This document shows, in pieces, positions 17,276 through 26,166 of a DNA stretch of 51,021 nt. The DNA lies in NCBI GenBank assembly GCA_947071285.1, contig CAMTFK010000003.1, forward strand, positions 1 to 51,021, read 5' to 3'. Position 1 is the first letter of the stretch; each line of letters starts with the position of its first letter. The DNA comes from an uncultured Bacteroides sp. GTDB lineage: Bacteria > Bacteroidota > Bacteroidia > Bacteroidales > Bacteroidaceae. The notes under the pieces were generated by a model. The model was not told the DNA's origin. It did no database searches and saw only the letters and a program-made list of their open reading frames with translations. Position numbers and translations under genes: made by a program.

Positions 17276-18299
17276 GAAAAGAAAAGGAATATATCATATT
17301 AGATTAGGGTGGCTTGGAATACTTTTCATGTTGCTGCCTTTACTATCGAGTTGCATCCGGGAAGAAGAGTATAACAATTCCCCGCAAGGCAACTTCGAAG
17401 CTTTATGGAAGATTATCGACGAGAAATATTGTTTTCTGGACTACAAACAGGTAGACTGGGATGCCATCCATGATAAATATCAGCCGCTCATCACACCCAA
17501 TATGCCCAATGACGGGTTATTCCAAGTGCTCGACAGTATGCTGGCAGAACTGAAAGACGGACATGTAAACCTCTACAGTTCCTCAAATATGGCCCGTTAC
17601 TGGGACTGGTACCTGGATTATCCACGCAATTTCAACGAAGGCATCATCGAGCGGAAATATCTAGGAAAGACTTACCGCATTGCCGGTGGCCTTAAATATA
17701 AGATTCTTGAAGATAATATCGGGTATATTTATTATGAGTCATTCTCCGATGGTGTGGGAAACGGCAACCTGGATGAGGCACTCTCCTATCTGGCTCCATG
17801 CAACGGATTGATTTTCGACGTACGCAACAATGGTGGAGGAAACCTGACTTATTCTACACGCATTGCCTCCCGTTTCACAAACGAGAAAGTATTGACGGGA
17901 TACATTCAGCATAAGACCGGAAAAGGGCACAGTGACTTCTCTGAGCCTGAACCCATTTATCTGGAGCCATCCAACAGTATCCGTTGGCAGAAGAAGGTGA
18001 TGCTTCTCACTAACCGCCATTCTTATAGTGCTACGAACGATTTCGTGAATGCCATGCGCTATTTTCCTAATGTCACGCTGGTAGGTGATAAAACCGGTGG
18101 TGGTTCGGGATTGCCTTTCTCTTCAGAATTGCCCAATGGTTGGGGAGTGCGTTTCTCTGCCAGTCCGCATCTGGATGCAAAGAAGCAACATATTGAATTT
18201 GGTATTGACCCGGATGAGAAAATAGATATGGATGAGACCGATCTTGAAAAAGATGCCATCATTGAACGGGCACGAGAACTCTTAAAAGTTACCCAATAA
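17271..18299 (+). CDS. S41-family peptidase lipoprotein (C-terminal-processing-protease-like)
   Basis: A 342-residue lipoprotein (hydrophobic signal, lipobox Cys28, then acidic REEEYNN, consistent with surface or outer-membrane placement). The S41 core is clear: an N-terminal helical part (NFEALWKIIDEKYCFLDYKQVDWDAI), LIFDVRNNGGGNLTYS, the catalytic serine region LTNRHSYSATNDFVNAM (Ser253 the likely nucleophile) and VGDKTGGGSGLPFSSELPNGWGV. Such serine/lysine proteases degrade or trim envelope proteins. Compared with CtpA there is no obvious PDZ domain. Confidence 0.87.
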   Translation: MMKRKGIYHIRLGWLGILFMLLPLLSSCIREEEYNNSPQGNFEALWKIIDEKYCFLDYKQVDWDAIHDKYQPLITPNMPNDGLFQVLDSMLAELKDGHVNLYSSSNMARYWDWYLDYPRNFNEGIIERKYLGKTYRIAGGLKYKILEDNIGYIYYESFSDGVGNGNLDEALSYLAPCNGLIFDVRNNGGGNLTYSTRIASRFTNEKVLTGYIQHKTGKGHSDFSEPEPIYLEPSNSIRWQKKVMLLTNRHSYSATNDFVNAMRYFPNVTLVGDKTGGGSGLPFSSELPNGWGVRFSASPHLDAKKQHIEFGIDPDEKIDMDETDLEKDAIIERARELLKVTQ

Positions 18300-18319
18300 C
18301 CACTTTCTGCACTAAAGTG

Positions 18320-18350
18320 TTTGCTGGAAAGAAAAATCTTTCTATCTTTG
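18320..18350 (+). promoter_or_regulatory. tRNA-Leu promoter
   Basis: TTTG (18320-18323), a 19-bp spacer and TATCTTTG (18343-18350) fit the Bacteroides consensus, 24 bp before the tRNA 5' end. Confidence 0.75.
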
Positions 18351-18374
18351 CCGACGCTTAACAAAAAAGCCACT

Positions 18375-18456
18375 GCGGGTGTGGCGTAATTGGCAGCCGC
18401 GCCAGACTTAGGATCTGGTGCCGAGAGGCGTGTAGGTTCGAGTCCTATCACCCGCA
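18375..18456 (+). tRNA. tRNA-Leu (anticodon UAG)
   Basis: The acceptor arms GCGGGTG and CACCCGC pair fully. The anticodon stem CCAGA/TCTGG encloses CTTAGGA, giving anticodon TAG, which reads CUN leucine codons. A long variable arm (TGCCGAGAGGCGTG region) and a T arm with GGTTCGAGTCC follow, as in class II leucine tRNAs. The 3' CCA is not encoded. Confidence 0.96.
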
Positions 18457-18480
18457 CTACTAACAAGGTATTTACAGTCA

Positions 18481-18516
18481 AAAACCCACTAAAACTGCAA
18501 TTTTAGTGGGTTTTTT
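18481..18516 (+). terminator. Strong intrinsic terminator after tRNA-Leu
   Basis: A 14-bp perfect stem (AAAACCCACTAAAA with its complement, six-base loop) ends in a run of six T. It is 24 bases past the tRNA and insulates the SusC gene that follows. Confidence 0.9.
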
Positions 18517-18721
18517 GTTGCTTTTAGGCTGTCACCTCGAAAAAAGTACACACTAATTCGGTGACATAGATGATTCCAATACAGAATTAAAAACAATGCC
18601 TCTCTCCCTTTCTTTCCACTCCCCGATTGTGTTAAAAACCCAGGATTTGAAAGCCCTCGAAATCTTTTTTCCATTTTCATTGTTCTGATGCAATATATCA
18701 TTCACATAAAAATTTAATGCA

Positions 18722-21700
18722 ATGAAGAGAAACCTGAACCCTCCTATGAAGAGAGCCCTAAGGCTTAAAAATCTATTCTTGGCGGTGTGTTTCCTACTGA
18801 TAGGTACCACCGCTTTTTCCCAGGAACGGACCGTAACTGGTGTCGTTACCGATTCATTCAATGAACCGCTGATAGGTGTATCGATAGTAGTACAAGGCAC
18901 TAATACCGGCGTAGTAACCGGATTGGATGGAGACTACTCTATTCAAGTACCGGCAGGCGCCACCCTCGATTTCTCATACGTAGGTATGGAGAAACAGAGT
19001 ATCAAGGTAGGCGACCGGAGCGTTATCAATGTGCAACTGAAAGAAGACTCGCAGATGCTTGCCGAAACAGTGGTCATCGGTTACGGTAGCGCCAAGAAGC
19101 GTGACCTCACAGGCTCCATCACCAACATCAAGGGTGATGAGATTGCCAACAAGCCTGTAGCCAACCCTCTGTCTGCCCTGCAAGGTAAAGTGGCCGGTGT
19201 ACAAATCATCAACTCCGGTAAGGCAGGAGCCGACCCGGAAATCCGTGTACGCGGTACAAACTCTATCAATGGTTACAAACCTCTGTATGTAGTGGACGGG
19301 CTGTTCAATGACAACATCAACTTCCTGAATCCGCAGGACATTGAATCCATGGAAATCCTGAAAGACCCTTCCTCACTCGCCATCTTCGGTGTACGTGGTG
19401 CAAACGGCGTTATCATCATCACCACCAAGAAAGCCAAAGAAGGGCAGACCCGCGTAAACATCAACGGTTCGTTCGGCTTCAAAGCTATCACGAATAAGAT
19501 TGCGATGACGGATGCCGAAGGTTTCAAGTTGTTATATAACGAACAGTTGAGAAACGAAGGTAACCCGGAATATGATTTCTCGGACTGGACAGGTAATACC
19601 AACTGGCAGGACGAAATCTTCCAGACCGGATTTATTACGAACAACAACATCAGCATTAACGGTGCATCCGAAAAGCACAGCTTCTACCTCGGCGCAGGTT
19701 ATGCCTACGAGCAAGGTAACATTAAAAATGAAAAGTATAGTAAAATCACATTGAACATCAGCAACGACTACAAAGTTACGGACAACTTCAAAGTAGGTTT
19801 CCAGTTCAATGGCGCACGTATATTGCCGGCTGATACGAAAAGTGTCGCCACTGCTTTGCGCGCAGCTCCGGTAGCTCCGGTGTACAATGAAGAATATGGA
19901 TTATATACTTCATTGCCCGGTTTTCAGAAAGCACAGATGAACAACCCGATGGTAGACGTTGCATTGAAAGCAAATACCACGAAAGCGGAGAATTACCGTG
20001 GTTCGGGCAATATATACGGTCAATGGGACTTTCTGAAACATTTCCAGTTCAAGGCGATGTTCTCATTGGATTATGCATCGAACAGTACGCGGACTTACAC
20101 ACCCATTATCCAGGTGTATGATGCCAGCGCCGAAGGAGATATAGCTACACTGGGCACCGGAAAGACCGGAGTGAGCCAGGCGAAGGAAACAGAAATGAAA
20201 GTGCAAAGCGACTATCTGCTGACGTATACCAACTCATGGGGCGACCATAGTCTGACGGCGACGGCCGGTTTCACTACCTATTACAATAAACTTGAGAATC
20301 TGAACGGAGCCCGCACGCAAGGTGTAGGTCTGGTTATTCCGGATAATTCGGATAAATGGTATGTGAGCATCGGCGATGCAGCTACAGCAACAAACGGAAG
20401 TACGCAATGGGAACGCTCCACCGTGTCGGTGCTGGCACGTATCCTCTACAATTATAAAGGTAAGTATCTGTTCAACGGTTCTTACCGTCGTGACGGTTCT
20501 TCCGCATTTTCTTACACAGGCAATCAGTGGCAGAATTTCTATTCCGTAGGTCTGGGTTGGTTGATGAGTGAGGAAGAATGGATGAAAGGCATCGAGTGGC
20601 TGGATATGTTGAAACTGAAAGGTTCATGGGGTACGTTAGGTAATCAAAATCTGGACAGGGCTTATCCGGCAGAACCGTTGCTGACAAATGCCTATTCCGC
20701 CGTATTCGGTACTCCGTCCGCCATCTATCCGGGGTATCAGTTGGCGTATCTGCCTAACCCGAACCTCCGTTGGGAGAAAGTGGAAGCTTGGGAAGTGGGT
20801 GCAGAAGCTAACTTCCTGCGCAACCGCCTGCACTTCGAAGGGGTGTATTACAAGAAAAAAACAAAAGATTTGCTGGCAGAAGTGCCGGGTATTTCGGGTA
20901 CAGTGCCGGGCATCGGTAACCTGGGTTCTATTGAGAATATGGGTGTGGAACTTGCCCTCAGTTGGCGCGACCAAATCGGTGACTGGAACTACAACATCGG
21001 AGCCAATCTGACGACTATCAAGAATAAAGTATTGAGCCTTGTACAAGAAGGCTACTCCATCATTGCCGGAGATAAGAGTCAGAGCTACACAATGGCGGGC
21101 TATCCCATCGGATACTTCTACGGCTACAAGGTGGAAGGTGTTTATCAGACTCAGGAGGAGATTGATAACTCGCCAAAGAACAAACTGGCAACCGTCACTC
21201 CGGGTGACCTGAAATTCAAGGACGTGAACGGTGACGGTGAAATCACTACGGCAGACCGTACAATGATTGGTAACCCGACACCGGACGTGACTTACGGCAT
21301 CACGCTCGGAGTAGGTTATAAGAATTGGGAATTGGCTGTGGACATGATGGGACAAGGTGGCAACCAGATTTACCGTACGTGGGACAACTACAACTGGAGC
21401 CAGTTCAACTTCATGGAGCAACGCATGGACCGTTGGCACGGAGAAGGTACAAGCAATAGCCAGCCATTGCTGAACACGAAGCACACCATCAATAATATGA
21501 ACTCTGAATATTATGTAGAAGATGGCTCATTCTTCCGCATCCGTAATGTATCTCTGGCCTATAACTTCGACAAAGCGTTGATTTCTAAAATCGGCATGCA
21601 GGCGTTGAAGCTCTACGTGAACATACAGAACCTGAAAACATGGAAGCATAACACCGGATATACGCCGGAGCTGGGCGGAAGTGCCATAGCTTTCGGAGTG

Positions 21701-21760
21701 GATGACGGCAGTTATCCGATGCCGGCAGTCTATACATTCGGGTTTAATTTGACGTTTTAA
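18722..21760 (+). CDS. SusC/RagA-type TonB-linked outer-membrane transporter, PUL copy 1
   Basis: A 1012-residue glycan importer. Signal peptide about 1-33 (ending TTAFSQ), carboxypeptidase-regulatory-like domain (VTGVVTDSFNEPLIGVSIVVQGTNTG), plug domain (ETVVIGYGSAKKRDLTGSITNIKGDEI, VRGTNSINGYKPLYVVDG, IFGVRGANGVIIITTKKA) and a long beta-barrel ending in the aromatic strand YTFGFNLTF. With its SusD lid it should import oligosaccharides using TonB energy. It is followed by SusD, GH3 and GH144-like genes. It is nearly the same protein as the SusC at 30757-33795. The 15 bases before both starts are also shared (AAAAATTTAATGCA then ATG). Confidence 0.97.
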   Translation: MKRNLNPPMKRALRLKNLFLAVCFLLIGTTAFSQERTVTGVVTDSFNEPLIGVSIVVQGTNTGVVTGLDGDYSIQVPAGATLDFSYVGMEKQSIKVGDRSVINVQLKEDSQMLAETVVIGYGSAKKRDLTGSITNIKGDEIANKPVANPLSALQGKVAGVQIINSGKAGADPEIRVRGTNSINGYKPLYVVDGLFNDNINFLNPQDIESMEILKDPSSLAIFGVRGANGVIIITTKKAKEGQTRVNINGSFGFKAITNKIAMTDAEGFKLLYNEQLRNEGNPEYDFSDWTGNTNWQDEIFQTGFITNNNISINGASEKHSFYLGAGYAYEQGNIKNEKYSKITLNISNDYKVTDNFKVGFQFNGARILPADTKSVATALRAAPVAPVYNEEYGLYTSLPGFQKAQMNNPMVDVALKANTTKAENYRGSGNIYGQWDFLKHFQFKAMFSLDYASNSTRTYTPIIQVYDASAEGDIATLGTGKTGVSQAKETEMKVQSDYLLTYTNSWGDHSLTATAGFTTYYNKLENLNGARTQGVGLVIPDNSDKWYVSIGDAATATNGSTQWERSTVSVLARILYNYKGKYLFNGSYRRDGSSAFSYTGNQWQNFYSVGLGWLMSEEEWMKGIEWLDMLKLKGSWGTLGNQNLDRAYPAEPLLTNAYSAVFGTPSAIYPGYQLAYLPNPNLRWEKVEAWEVGAEANFLRNRLHFEGVYYKKKTKDLLAEVPGISGTVPGIGNLGSIENMGVELALSWRDQIGDWNYNIGANLTTIKNKVLSLVQEGYSIIAGDKSQSYTMAGYPIGYFYGYKVEGVYQTQEEIDNSPKNKLATVTPGDLKFKDVNGDGEITTADRTMIGNPTPDVTYGITLGVGYKNWELAVDMMGQGGNQIYRTWDNYNWSQFNFMEQRMDRWHGEGTSNSQPLLNTKHTINNMNSEYYVEDGSFFRIRNVSLAYNFDKALISKIGMQALKLYVNIQNLKTWKHNTGYTPELGGSAIAFGVDDGSYPMPAVYTFGFNLTF

Positions 21761-21791
21761 ATATACTTGAATATGATAAAGGATAATTTAA

Positions 21792-21983
21792 CGGCGTGAT
21801 ATGTGGAGTAACTTCATTCCCCTCCTCCAGTCGGAGGAGGGGTGCCCAAAGGGCGGGGTGGTAGGTGAGAAAGAAATTCCTTAGCCTTGTGATTTATAGG
21901 TATTTTGTTTTACCTACCACCTCCCCCCGTTGGGGGACTCCTCCTCCCAGGAGGAGGAGAATTGAGATAGTACTGGTCATCAG
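21792..21983. repeat. Cloverleaf-like repeat, copy A (SusC-SusD gap)
   Basis: About 192 bp, matched by 25915-26104. It contains local hairpins CCCCTCCTCC-agtc-GGAGGAGGGG (21819-21842), GCCC-aaa-GGGC, CCCCC-gtt-GGGGG and CTCCTCCTC-ccag-GAGGAGGAG. A longer-range pairing GGTGGTAGGT (21857-21866) with ACCTACCACC (21912-21921) encloses a middle loop. The equivalent gap in PUL copy 2 is only 45 bp and lacks it, so it was inserted here or lost there. No transposase is encoded. Confidence 0.85.
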
Positions 21984-22036
21984 CCAACTACTCCGCCAAA
22001 TTATCATTTACCAAAAACATTTCAAAAACCAAGATT

Positions 22037-23557
22037 ATGAAGATAAAGAAATATATCCTGTCACTGTTGATTGGCGCAACCGCCCTCTCATTCAGTTCCT
22101 GTAATGACTTCCTGGACCGCGACCCGCTGGGTCAGTTCACCGAAGACGATGCTCCAAACGCCCTCGTAGGCGGAAAGATATTCAATGTTTACTACCTGAT
22201 GCGCTCGTACGACATCACCGCAGGTATCCCTGCCTTCATGGTGCACATGGTGCGCAGTGAAGATTCCGAGAAAGGTAGTGATGCCGGTGACGGCGGCGAA
22301 CAGGCAGCTATGTGGGACGACTTCGAATACACTGCCTCCAACGGTCCGTTGGGTGCCTACTGGAGCCAGAACTATAAAATCATCTACCAATGTAACGAGA
22401 TTCTGGACGACATCGCCAAAAGCGAAAACAAAGACGATACGGAATCCATCCGCAACCGTGGTGAAGCACTCTTCTTCCGTGCCTACTGCTACTTCAACCT
22501 GGTACGTGCCTTCGGCGAAGTGCCGTTGGTAACCATTAAAGTAGTGGAAGCCTCCGATGCCAATGTGCCCAAGACCACCGCAGAAAAGATATACGAACAG
22601 ATTGACAAAGACCTGACCGAAGCAGAAGATTGTTTGCCACTGCGATGGACGAGTGATTACACAGGACGACTGACTTGGGGTGCCGCCCGTGCACTGCATG
22701 CCCGCACTTATATGATGCGCAACGATTGGGAGAATATGTATACGGCTTCCACCGAAGTCATCACTTCCGGCATTTATAATCTGAATACGCCGGTAGATAA
22801 AGTCTTCACCGTGGAAGGTGAGAACTGCGGTGAAAGCATCTTCGAGTTGCAGTGCGAAGCCACCGACGCCATGAAAGAAGATGCCAGCATCGGTAGCCAG
22901 TTCTGCCAGGTGCAGGGTGTACGCGGAGCCGGCGACTGGGACCTGGGCTGGGGTTGGCACATGGCTACCACGCTGATGGGCGAGGCTTTTGAAGAAGGTG
23001 ACCCTCGCAAAGATGCCAGCCTGCTCTACTTCCGTCGCAACAACGAAGACCCTATCACACCGGAGAATACGAACAAGCCTTATGGCGAATCGCCCGTATC
23101 CACCGCTATGGGTGCTTACTTCAACAAGAAAGCGTACACCGACCCGGCGCTGCGCCGCAAGTACACCCGCATGGGATTCTGGGTAAATATCCGCCTCATC
23201 CGCTACCCGGACGTGCTGCTGATGGCAGCCGAGTCGGCCAATGAAAAAGGGCTGATGGGTGAAGCAAGCGGTTATCTGGAGCAGGTACGTGCACACGCCC
23301 GCGGTACGCTGACAGGTGTATTGCCCAAAGTAGAGTCGCTTGACCAGAGCGTACTGCGTGATGCCATCCGCCACGAACGCCGTGTAGAATTGGCATTGGA
23401 GCCCGACCGCTTCTATGACCTTGTACGTTGGGGCATCGCACAGGAAGTGCTTCAGGCTGCCGGAAAGAATTACCAGCCGAAGAACGCATTGTTGCCATTG
23501 CCACAGACGGAGATAGATAAATCGAACGGAGTGCTGGTGCAGAATCCGGACTATTAA
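22037..23557 (+). CDS. SusD/RagB-type glycan-binding lipoprotein, PUL copy 1
   Basis: A 506-residue lipoprotein with lipobox Cys22 (SFSSCNDFLDRDPLGQF); the DFLDRDP start is the usual SusD opening. The helical tetratricopeptide-like fold is marked by ALFFRAYCYFNLVRAFGEVPLV, and the C-terminal part has NIRLIRYPDVLLMAAESANE, HERRVELALEPDRFYDLVRWG and a terminal QNPDY. It caps the SusC barrel and binds glycan at the cell surface. The gap to SusC is unusually long (276 bp) because it holds the cloverleaf-like repeat. The GH3 gene follows after 18 bp. Confidence 0.96.
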   Translation: MKIKKYILSLLIGATALSFSSCNDFLDRDPLGQFTEDDAPNALVGGKIFNVYYLMRSYDITAGIPAFMVHMVRSEDSEKGSDAGDGGEQAAMWDDFEYTASNGPLGAYWSQNYKIIYQCNEILDDIAKSENKDDTESIRNRGEALFFRAYCYFNLVRAFGEVPLVTIKVVEASDANVPKTTAEKIYEQIDKDLTEAEDCLPLRWTSDYTGRLTWGAARALHARTYMMRNDWENMYTASTEVITSGIYNLNTPVDKVFTVEGENCGESIFELQCEATDAMKEDASIGSQFCQVQGVRGAGDWDLGWGWHMATTLMGEAFEEGDPRKDASLLYFRRNNEDPITPENTNKPYGESPVSTAMGAYFNKKAYTDPALRRKYTRMGFWVNIRLIRYPDVLLMAAESANEKGLMGEASGYLEQVRAHARGTLTGVLPKVESLDQSVLRDAIRHERRVELALEPDRFYDLVRWGIAQEVLQAAGKNYQPKNALLPLPQTEIDKSNGVLVQNPDY

Positions 23558-23575
23558 TGATATAAATAAAAGTAT

Positions 23576-25879
23576 ATGAAAGTAATATTCAGAAAAACAA
23601 GCCTGTTGCTGCTGGGTGCCCTGATGAGCATATCAGCCGCACAGGCGCAAAAGTCTCCGCAGGACATGGACCGCTTCATCGACGCGCTGATGAAACGGAT
23701 GACTGTGGAAGAGAAAATCGGTCAGTTGAACCTACCTGTCACGGGTGACATCACCACAGGACAGGCCAAGAGCAGCGACGTAGCCACGAAAATTGAAAAA
23801 GGAATGGTGGGCGGACTCTTCAACCTAAAAGGAGTAGACCGCATCCTTGAAGTCCAGCGCCTAGCGGTAGAGAAATCACGCCTCGGCATTCCCTTGCTGT
23901 TCGGTATGGACGTGATACACGGATATGAAACCATCTTCCCCATTCCATTGGGATTATCCTGCACGTGGGACATGGCGGCTATCCAGCGCTCAGCCCGCAT
24001 CGCCGCCACGGAAGCGAGCGCCGACGGCATCTCCTGGACCTTCAGCCCAATGGTGGACATCAGTCGCGACCCGCGTTGGGGACGTGTCTCCGAGGGTTCG
24101 GGAGAAGACCCTTTCCTGGGCGGAGCCATTGCCCAAGCAATGGTCCTCGGATACCAAGGAACGAAATTGGAGGAGCAATTGCGCCGCAACGATGAAATCA
24201 TGGCATGCGTGAAGCACTTCGCCTTGTATGGCGCCGGAGAGGCGGGACGAGATTATAATACGGTAGACATGAGCCGCAACCGGATGTTCAACGAATATAT
24301 GTACCCGTACGAGGCAGCTGTCCAGGCGGGTGTGGGTAGCGTGATGGCCTCTTTCAACGAAGTGGACGGCGTGCCCGCCACCGGAAACAAATGGCTGATG
24401 ACCGACCTGCTGCGTGACACGTGGGGCTTCCAGGGCTTCGTGGTGACGGACTTCACCGGCATTTCCGAAATGATAGAGCACGGCGTAGGCGACCTTCAAA
24501 CCGCCAGCGCCCTTGCGTTGAATGCCGGAGTGGACATGGATATGGTCAGCGAAGGCTTCGTAGGCACGTTGATGAAATCCATCAAAGAAGGCAAAGTACG
24601 GATGGCTACACTGAACACAGCCTGCCGCCGGATACTGGAAGCGAAATATAAACTGGGGCTGTTTGATAATCCTTATAAATACTGTGACGTAAATCGTCCG
24701 AAGCGGGATATATTCACCCGGGAGCATCGCGACGAGGCACGCAAAATAGCTACCGAAAGTTTTGTATTATTGAAGAACGACGCAAATGTGCTTCCACTGA
24801 AAAAGCAAGGCACCGTCGCCGTCATCGGCCCCCTCGGCAATAGCCGCAGCAACATGCCCGGCACTTGGAGCGTAGCCGCCCGTCTCAACGATTATCCTTC
24901 ACTCTATGAAGGTCTGAAAGAAATGATGGCAGGCAAAGTAAACATCACTTATGCCAAAGGAAGCAACCTTATCGGCGATGCCGCCTACGAAGAGCGTGCC
25001 ACGATGTTCGGTCGGTCGCTGAACCGCGACAACCGCACAGATAAGGAGTTACTGGACGAAGCCTTGAAGGTAGCAGCCGGTGCCGATGTAATCGTAGCCG
25101 CACTGGGCGAGTCTTCCGAAATGAGCGGTGAAAGCAGCAGCCGCACAGAACTCGGTCTGCCCGACGTGCAGCACACCCTGCTGGAAGCTCTGCTGAAAAC
25201 CGGAAAGCCCGTTGTGCTGACGCTCTTCACCGGCCGTCCGCTGACGCTGACCTGGGAACAAGAGCATGTACCTGCCATCTTGAATGTATGGTTTGGGGGT
25301 AGTGAAGCGGCTTATGCGATTGGTGATGTATTGTTCGGTGATGTAAATCCGAGCGGCAAGCTGACGATGACTTTCCCGAAGAATGTAGGGCAGATACCTT
25401 TGTTCTACAATCATAAGAATACCGGACGCCCATTGGCGAAAGGGAAATGGTTTGAGAAGTTCCGCAGCAATTATCTGGATGTGGACAATGAACCGTTGTA
25501 TCCTTTCGGCTACGGTTTGTCATACACCACTTTCCAGTATAGCGACATTGCCCTGAGCATGCCGACGCTGGGGAAAGATGGTTCCGTAACGGCTGTAGTC
25601 ACCGTAACCAATACCGGAAAGTATGATGGTGCAGAAGTGGTGCAGCTCTACATCCGCGACCTTGTAGGAAGCATCACCCGCCCGGTACGCGAGCTGAAAG
25701 GTTTCGAGAAGATTTTCCTCAAAGCCGGCGAAAGCAAGACGGTATCTTTCAAGATAACCCGTGACCTGCTCCGTTTCTATGATTATAATCTGAACTACAT
25801 CGCAGAACCGGGTGATTTTGACATCATGATTGGCGGAAGCAGCCAGGCGGTGAAGACGGCGAAGTTAACACTGAAATAG
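23576..25879 (+). CDS. bglX: GH3 family beta-glucosidase, PUL copy 1
   Basis: A 767-residue glycoside hydrolase with a cleavable signal peptide (about 1-25, ISAAQAQ), so probably periplasmic. The GH3 TIM barrel carries GMDVIHGYETIFPIPLGL, KHFALYGAGEAGRDY and the nucleophile Asp292 in GFVVTDFTG. The second domain holds a glutamate-rich GESSEMSGESSSR loop (512-523) with the likely acid/base. A C-terminal Fn3-like domain (about 665-765) follows. Neighbours suggest it removes glucose from beta-1,2-gluco-oligosaccharides, as described for BT_3567 of B. thetaiotaomicron; that specificity is inferred from family and context. Confidence 0.93.
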   Translation: MKVIFRKTSLLLLGALMSISAAQAQKSPQDMDRFIDALMKRMTVEEKIGQLNLPVTGDITTGQAKSSDVATKIEKGMVGGLFNLKGVDRILEVQRLAVEKSRLGIPLLFGMDVIHGYETIFPIPLGLSCTWDMAAIQRSARIAATEASADGISWTFSPMVDISRDPRWGRVSEGSGEDPFLGGAIAQAMVLGYQGTKLEEQLRRNDEIMACVKHFALYGAGEAGRDYNTVDMSRNRMFNEYMYPYEAAVQAGVGSVMASFNEVDGVPATGNKWLMTDLLRDTWGFQGFVVTDFTGISEMIEHGVGDLQTASALALNAGVDMDMVSEGFVGTLMKSIKEGKVRMATLNTACRRILEAKYKLGLFDNPYKYCDVNRPKRDIFTREHRDEARKIATESFVLLKNDANVLPLKKQGTVAVIGPLGNSRSNMPGTWSVAARLNDYPSLYEGLKEMMAGKVNITYAKGSNLIGDAAYEERATMFGRSLNRDNRTDKELLDEALKVAAGADVIVAALGESSEMSGESSSRTELGLPDVQHTLLEALLKTGKPVVLTLFTGRPLTLTWEQEHVPAILNVWFGGSEAAYAIGDVLFGDVNPSGKLTMTFPKNVGQIPLFYNHKNTGRPLAKGKWFEKFRSNYLDVDNEPLYPFGYGLSYTTFQYSDIALSMPTLGKDGSVTAVVTVTNTGKYDGAEVVQLYIRDLVGSITRPVRELKGFEKIFLKAGESKTVSFKITRDLLRFYDYNLNYIAEPGDFDIMIGGSSQAVKTAKLTLK

Positions 25880-25880
25880 C

Positions 25881-26139
25881 TACGAGCGACAAGCTACGAG
25901 CTACAAGTGCCTTTCGGCGTGATAGTCGGAGTATCTCAATTCCCCTCTTCCAGTCGGAGGAGGGGTGCCCAAAGGGCGGGGTGGTAGGTGAGAAAGAAAT
26001 TCCTTAGCCTTGTGATTTATAGGTATTTTATTTTACCTACCACCTCCCCCTACGGGTACTCCTCCTCCCGGGAGGAGGAGAATTTTGATACTACTGGTCA
26101 TCAGCACAGCCACTTGTCACTCGTAGCTTGTAGCTCGTC
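25881..26139. repeat. Inverted arms around the second cloverleaf-like repeat (GH3-GH144 gap, copy 1)
   Basis: The arm 25881-25909 (rich in ACGAGCTAC/ACAAGCTAC units, ending ACAAGTG) is the near reverse complement of 26111-26139, with 25 of 29 bases pairing by my count. The arms enclose the repeat at 25915-26104. The same type of arm flanks a different loop in the equivalent gap of PUL copy 2. Confidence 0.75.
25915..26104. repeat. Cloverleaf-like repeat, copy B (GH3-GH144 gap)
   Basis: About 190 bp, closely matching 21792-21983 along its whole length, from CGGCGTGAT to GGTCATCAG. Differences in hairpin arms are tolerated or paired: the first arm has a G-T wobble, and the CCCCC-gtt-GGGGG hairpin is replaced by CCC-tac-GGG. 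Conserved pairing suggests the folded form matters. Confidence 0.85.
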
Positions 26140-26166
26140 ACTTATTATCCCTAATTCTTTATCCAT

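Noticed and set aside
20636..21484. 282-codon open frame opposite SusC copy 1 (similar ones oppose SusC copy 2 and both SusD genes)
   Set aside because: Antisense frames recur in the same place in both paralogues because the sense proteins are conserved; they have no ribosome site or recognisable domain.
21865..22104. Small open frame beginning MRKKFLSLVIYRYF, also at 25988-26170
   Set aside because: It lies inside the cloverleaf-like repeat in both copies, and the frames diverge and end outside it; explained as repeat content.
21792..26104. Insertion sequence or CRISPR array
   Set aside because: The repeats encode no transposase, have no terminal inverted repeats at their ends and are only two in number with no spacers of even length.
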